A stretch of 17,104 nt of DNA from Embleya sp040605455. Lineage in GTDB: Bacteria; Actinomycetota; Actinomycetes; Streptomycetales; Streptomycetaceae. The position numbers were made by a program, and so were the translations under genes. The stretch spans positions 1 through 17,104 of the forward strand of contig NZ_JBEXCV010000173.1 in assembly GCF_040605455.1 (NCBI RefSeq). Reading direction: 5' to 3'. The notes beneath the pieces were generated by a model. That model worked only from the letters and a program-made list of their open reading frames with translations. It was not told the origin of the DNA and did not search any database. Of the stretch, positions 13,979-17,104 are shown piece by piece. The first letter of the stretch is position 1. Every line of letters starts with the position of its first letter.

Positions 13979-15436
13979 CTATGCCTCCTCGGCGGCTCGG
14001 GCGGTCCGCACGGGGCGGGCCTTCCAGAAGTAGTTGTGGATGCCGTCGGCACTGCCCAGCCGGCGGAACGTCGGCTCGACCCGGTCGCCGATGGCCACCT
14101 CGGTCGCGTCCATGTCGGTCAACTCGATCGGCAGGCGCCCCCCGTTGTCGAAATCCACGACCGCGAACACCACGGGCGGGCTGGGCGAGTAGGCCATCCG
14201 GTCCACGGTGAACGTCTTGACCGTGCCGAGCACGTCGGCAGTGGGCACCGGCTCCATGTCGTCCACGTTGCCACCGGTCATCGACACGCGCTGCGGCGGC
14301 AGGTGCACCGCACCGCTCTCGCGATCGCGCGAGCCGACGAAACCGTACTTCCACTCCACCGAGCGCACGGCGGCCGAGGACGAGGTGCGCGCGGGCTCGG
14401 GCCGGCGCGGCGGCTCGACCGGGAGCAGCCCGCGCCACGCGAGGTACTTTCCGTACGGCAGTGGCGCGCCGCCGGCGATCTGCTCGGCGACCGTGCGGGT
14501 GGGCCGGTAGGCCGCGAGCGCGTCGGTGGTGCGGAAGAGGAACACCTCGGCGCCGTCGGAGAGCACGACGAGCGCGAGAACCCGGCCCGGCTCCGCGTTC
14601 TCCAGCGTCGCGCTCAGCAGCAGACCCGGGTGCGCGGCGCCGGTGTTGCCGACGGTGCCCGCGAGGTCGTCGCCCAGCACGCCCTCGCGCACCCCGAGCC
14701 TGCGACCCAGTCCGGCGACCGCGCGACCGTGCAGGCCGGCGATCACCGCGTGGTCGACCTGGTCGGCGGTCAACCCGGTGGCCTTGAGCGCGTCCGTCCA
14801 CGCCTGCCGACCGGCGGCGAGGTAGTTGTTCTCGCCGAACTTCTCCTCCCACAACTTCGAGCGCACGTCGCCGGGGGTGCGCCAGCGGTCGACGAACTCG
14901 GCCGTGGCGGACGCGCCGCCGAGGTACTCGGCCAGCACCGGGCCATCGGCCGGACCGCCGACCAGCAGCGCGGCCGCGCCGTCGCCGCCGGCCGCCTCGT
15001 CGCCGCTGCCGGGCAGGCCGACCCGGATGTCCGCGCCGACCAGGAGCGAGGTGCCGGCGCCGTCCAGGGCGAGCCGGAGCAGGCCGGCCGCCGAGCGCAC
15101 CGAGCCGGTGGCGTCCATCGCGGGCACCGAGCCGTCCAGGCGCAGCGCGGCGTGCATCGCGGTCGCGTTGGTGCGGTCCGCGTACGCGGGCGCCACCGTC
15201 GCGAACAGCAGCGTCCGCGGGCGGATCCCGGGTGTCGCGCGCAGCGTGTTGCGGGCCGCCTCGACGCCCAGGGTGGTGGTGTCCTCGTCGAAGGAGGCGA
15301 CCGTGCGGGTGCCCTTGCCACCGCCGGTGCCGGCCACGGCGGCGATGGTCTTGCGGTCGAGGCGCCGGTAGGGGAGATAGGCCCCGTACCCGAGGATGCC
15401 GCGTCCCGTCGAAACTGCGGTTCCGTCAGTCGTCAT
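13979..15436 (-). CDS. HMG-CoA-synthase-like / DUF35 OB-fold fusion protein lacking all cysteines
   Basis: A 485-residue fusion. Residues ~12-335 have the thiolase-like HMG-CoA synthase/KAS III fold: GILGYGAYLPYRRL at the start, AGLHGRAV (H236) and GNTGAAHPG (N264). Residues ~360-475 are a DUF35 module with KYGFVGSR, a zinc-ribbon-like turn, HLPPQRV and an OB-fold (GTVKTFT ... VVDFDNGGRLPIELTD ... IGDRVEPTFRR ... YFWKARP). There is no cysteine anywhere. The nucleophile position falls in MDATGSVRSAAGL (107-119), and the four usual zinc-ribbon cysteines are replaced in GSRDRESG and RVSMTGG. ATG at 15436 has GGAAG 7 bases upstream; GTG at 15460 is an alternative. It is 117 bases after the CoA-transferase gene and coupled to the thiolase gene. 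It most likely acts as a non-catalytic partner that holds acyl-CoA for the thiolase; this is inference. Confidence 0.88.
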   Translation of the reverse strand: MTTDGTAVSTGRGILGYGAYLPYRRLDRKTIAAVAGTGGGKGTRTVASFDEDTTTLGVEAARNTLRATPGIRPRTLLFATVAPAYADRTNATAMHAALRLDGSVPAMDATGSVRSAAGLLRLALDGAGTSLLVGADIRVGLPGSGDEAAGGDGAAALLVGGPADGPVLAEYLGGASATAEFVDRWRTPGDVRSKLWEEKFGENNYLAAGRQAWTDALKATGLTADQVDHAVIAGLHGRAVAGLGRRLGVREGVLGDDLAGTVGNTGAAHPGLLLSATLENAEPGRVLALVVLSDGAEVFLFRTTDALAAYRPTRTVAEQIAGGAPLPYGKYLAWRGLLPVEPPRRPEPARTSSSAAVRSVEWKYGFVGSRDRESGAVHLPPQRVSMTGGNVDDMEPVPTADVLGTVKTFTVDRMAYSPSPPVVFAVVDFDNGGRLPIELTDMDATEVAIGDRVEPTFRRLGSADGIHNYFWKARPVRTARAAEEA

Positions 15437-15456
15437 TTCTCCGCTTCCGCCTCGTT

Positions 15457-15488
15457 CCACTTGGGGTTCGTCCCACTTGGGGTTCGTC
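15457..15488. repeat. Perfect 16-bp tandem duplication upstream of the DUF35-fusion gene
   Basis: CCACTTGGGGTTCGTC occurs twice head to tail (15457-15472 and 15473-15488) in the 117-base gap between the CoA-transferase gene and the DUF35-fusion gene, 21 bases upstream of the ATG. The copies are identical. It may be a slippage product or paired protein-binding sites in an internal promoter. Confidence 0.9.
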
Positions 15489-15553
15489 GCGTTCTTGCGT
15501 TGCCGCCGGCCGCTCGGGCGTCCGTGCGGGGTGGTTCGGGGGCGCGTGGTCGG

Positions 15554-16810
15554 CTACGGGGTCTCCAACCCGATCGCGCCGTCGGCTGCGAGCCGGTCGA
15601 TCTCCGCGCGGGACAGGCCCAGTTCGGCCCCGAGGACCTCGGCGGTGTGTTCGCCGACCCAGGGCACCCGGGTCTCCGGGCCCTCGGCGACCCGGGAAAG
15701 CTTGACCGGGTTGCCCGGCGACAGGACCGGCGCCGGATCGCCGTCGGTGCGCTCCATCTCGACGATCATGTTGCGGTTGCGCACGTGTTCGTCCTCGATC
15801 ACGTCGCCGGGGTTGTAGACGGGGCCGGACGCGACGCCCACCCCGCTCAGCGCCGCGCACGCCTGCAACCGCGACTTGTCCGCCGCCCAGCCCTCGATGC
15901 CCGGGCGCAGGATGTCCTCGATGTGGTCGGACCACTCCTGCGGGCCGGCCAGGCGCGGGTCGCTCTTCCACTCCGGCCTGCCGACCAGGTCGGCGAGCGC
16001 CTCGAACATGTGCGGACGTGCGCACTGGATCAGGAAGTAGCCGTCGAAGGCCCGGAACGAGTGGTTGATCAGCGGCGCCAGACCGGGGTCCTTCAGGCCC
16101 ATCGACCAGTAGCTGATGCCCGCGTCGTTGAGCGCGACCATGGCGTCGAACATGGAGATGTCCACATACTGCCCCACGCCGGTCGCATCCCGGTGGCGCA
16201 GCGCGGCGAGCACGCCGATCACCGCGAACAACGCCGAGCCCGAGTCGCCGAGCGCACCCAGCGGGGACACCACGGGCGCGGTGTCCGGGTCGCGCTTGAA
16301 GTCGTACAGACCGGCCATGCCCTCGGCGACCGGGGCGTACGCGGGCCAGGACGCGTACGGCGACTCGGTGGTGTTGCCGAAGCCGGACACCGACAGGTAG
16401 ATCGCACGCGGGTTGACGGCGGCGATGTCCTCGAAGCCCAGGCCGAGCCGGCCGGCCGTACCGGGCTTGAAGTTCTCGCAGACGATGTCCGCCTTCTCGG
16501 CCAGGCGCAGCACGATCTCGCGGCCCTCGGGATGCTTGAGGTCGACCGTGACACTGCGCTTGCCGAGGTTGTTGCGCAGGAAGGTGACGCCGACGCGGCG
16601 GCCGAGCGGGTCGGTCATCATCGGCAGCGCGGCGCGCCCGGACTCGCCGACGCCGGGCGACTCGATCTTGATGACCTCAGCGCCCAGTCGGGCGAGCATC
16701 TGCGTGGCGTAGGGGAGCGCCTGCATCTGTTCGATGGCCAGGACCCGGATCCCGTCGAGCGGCTTTCCGAAGCGTTGCAGGTCGGCGCCTGCCACCTCTC
16801 CCACGCGCAT
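15554..16810 (-). CDS. CaiB/BaiF family class III CoA-transferase
   Basis: A 418-residue class III CoA-transferase, of usual length. It has the N-terminal PLDGIRVLAIEQ segment, GAEVIKIESPGVGE (43-56), the KRSVTVDLKHPEGRE Rossmann segment (84-98), ENFKPGTAGRLGLG (112-125) and GALGDSGSALF (185-195). D189 in that last motif aligns with the catalytic Asp169 of formyl-CoA transferase. The family moves CoA between carboxylic acids through an aspartyl-CoA anhydride, or racemises 2-methylacyl-CoA in alpha-methylacyl-CoA racemases. ATG at 16810 is chosen, with GGGAG 9 bases upstream; a GTG two codons earlier is too close to it. It is the first gene of the three-gene minus-strand operon, with a TetR-like palindrome upstream. 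The substrate is unknown; its neighbours suggest lipid or sterol-like acids. Confidence 0.94.
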   Translation of the reverse strand: MRVGEVAGADLQRFGKPLDGIRVLAIEQMQALPYATQMLARLGAEVIKIESPGVGESGRAALPMMTDPLGRRVGVTFLRNNLGKRSVTVDLKHPEGREIVLRLAEKADIVCENFKPGTAGRLGLGFEDIAAVNPRAIYLSVSGFGNTTESPYASWPAYAPVAEGMAGLYDFKRDPDTAPVVSPLGALGDSGSALFAVIGVLAALRHRDATGVGQYVDISMFDAMVALNDAGISYWSMGLKDPGLAPLINHSFRAFDGYFLIQCARPHMFEALADLVGRPEWKSDPRLAGPQEWSDHIEDILRPGIEGWAADKSRLQACAALSGVGVASGPVYNPGDVIEDEHVRNRNMIVEMERTDGDPAPVLSPGNPVKLSRVAEGPETRVPWVGEHTAEVLGAELGLSRAEIDRLAADGAIGLETP

Positions 16811-16967
16811 GGTCACTCACTCCCTGTTGTGCGGTCGTACGTGTGCCGCGCGGTCGACCGGCCGGTCGAGCCTGCTGCAGCCGTGATGCCCGGGACCCGG
16901 CGAGGCGCCCGTCGGACGCCTCGTACGAGTGCCCAATAGTCGCGAGACAGGCACCTCGTCACCATAG

Positions 16968-16982
16968 CTGACGGACAGTCAG
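16968..16982. promoter_or_regulatory. TetR-like operator candidate upstream of the CoA-transferase operon
   Basis: CTGAC-GGACA-GTCAG has perfect 5-bp arms and a 5-base spacer, 157 bases upstream of the ATG at 16810. The form resembles TetR-family sites in actinomycete acyl-CoA gene promoters. On the minus strand, TGACGA, a 17-base spacer and TATTGG (about 16960 down to 16932) could be a downstream promoter, but this is weak. The rest of 16811-17104 shows no convincing gene. Confidence 0.45.
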
Positions 16983-17104
16983 ATGAGCATGGGTCGACTT
17001 CCGTGCCGCTCGTCACGCGGATCGACGCGCGGCGACGGACGCGGCAGGGGCGGGGCCCTCCGCAAAGCACCGGCTTGCCGCGGCAGCCCCGCGCCACGCC
17101 GTCC

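Noticed and set aside
14036..16939. 967-codon plus-strand open frame
   Set aside because: It runs antisense to three well-recognised genes, is Arg/Gly/His-rich with no domain, and has no ribosome-binding site; lack of stop codons is expected at this GC content.
16813..17097. Minus-strand 94-codon ORF at the right edge
   Set aside because: Composition is Arg/Ser/Pro-rich without a recognisable domain, and it covers the presumed promoter and the palindrome of the CoA-transferase operon.
16984..17104. Possible start of a divergent TetR gene on the plus strand
   Set aside because: The ~40 readable codons do not show a TetR helix-turn-helix pattern and there is no clear ribosome-binding site.

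Overview
This is a high-GC actinomycete window. The 5S rRNA 3' end, an NsdA/NsdB-like TPR regulator with an R-W-L / P-R-D-P-V-P N-terminal module, a PAS plus SpoIIE-type phosphatase, a 67-residue cold-shock protein, strong G/C preference at third codon positions and probable leaderless transcription all point to the Streptomycetaceae (Streptomyces, Kitasatospora, Embleya or Yinghuangia-like). The genus cannot be fixed from the sequence alone.

Layout. Positions 1-89 are the tail of an rRNA operon (5S 3' end and its terminator). Directly after it lies the C-terminal half of a short-chain dehydrogenase that has lost its cofactor-binding half (113-472), then a DUF2236/MpaB-type oxygenase (588-1502). 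Positions 1583-4868 hold two convergent acyl-CoA synthetase genes; the second is very like FadD19 steroid/branched-acid CoA ligases. They share a strong bidirectional terminator, and each has a GACA-N-TGTC element upstream. Positions 5106-7840 carry an orphan four-helix membrane protein, a cold-shock protein with a long structured leader, and a small unrecognised protein with a probable leaderless start. Positions 8035-10783 are a divergent pair: an aminoglycoside-phosphotransferase-like kinase and an NsdA/NsdB-like regulator, separated by a 13-bp-arm inverted repeat. Positions 10898-12544 encode a PAS/PP2C phosphatase. Positions 12783-16810 form a minus-strand three-gene operon: class III CoA-transferase, HMG-CoA-synthase-like/DUF35 (OB-fold) fusion, and SCP2-type thiolase.

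How it fits together. The two CoA ligases, the CoA-transferase and the thiolase/DUF35 pair look like parts of acyl-CoA or sterol-side-chain-like catabolism. The most unusual element is the HMG-CoA-synthase/DUF35 fusion. It contains no cysteine at all, so it lacks both the condensing nucleophile and the usual zinc-ribbon ligands, yet it sits 2 nt upstream of a thiolase that keeps its full catalytic set. This resembles the archaeal thiolase/HMG-CoA synthase/DUF35 complex in composition, but with a catalytically dead synthase, and suggests a scaffold or substrate-presenting role. The remaining genes are regulatory or stress functions without an obvious link to this pathway. No CRISPR array, prophage, insertion sequence or tRNA was seen.
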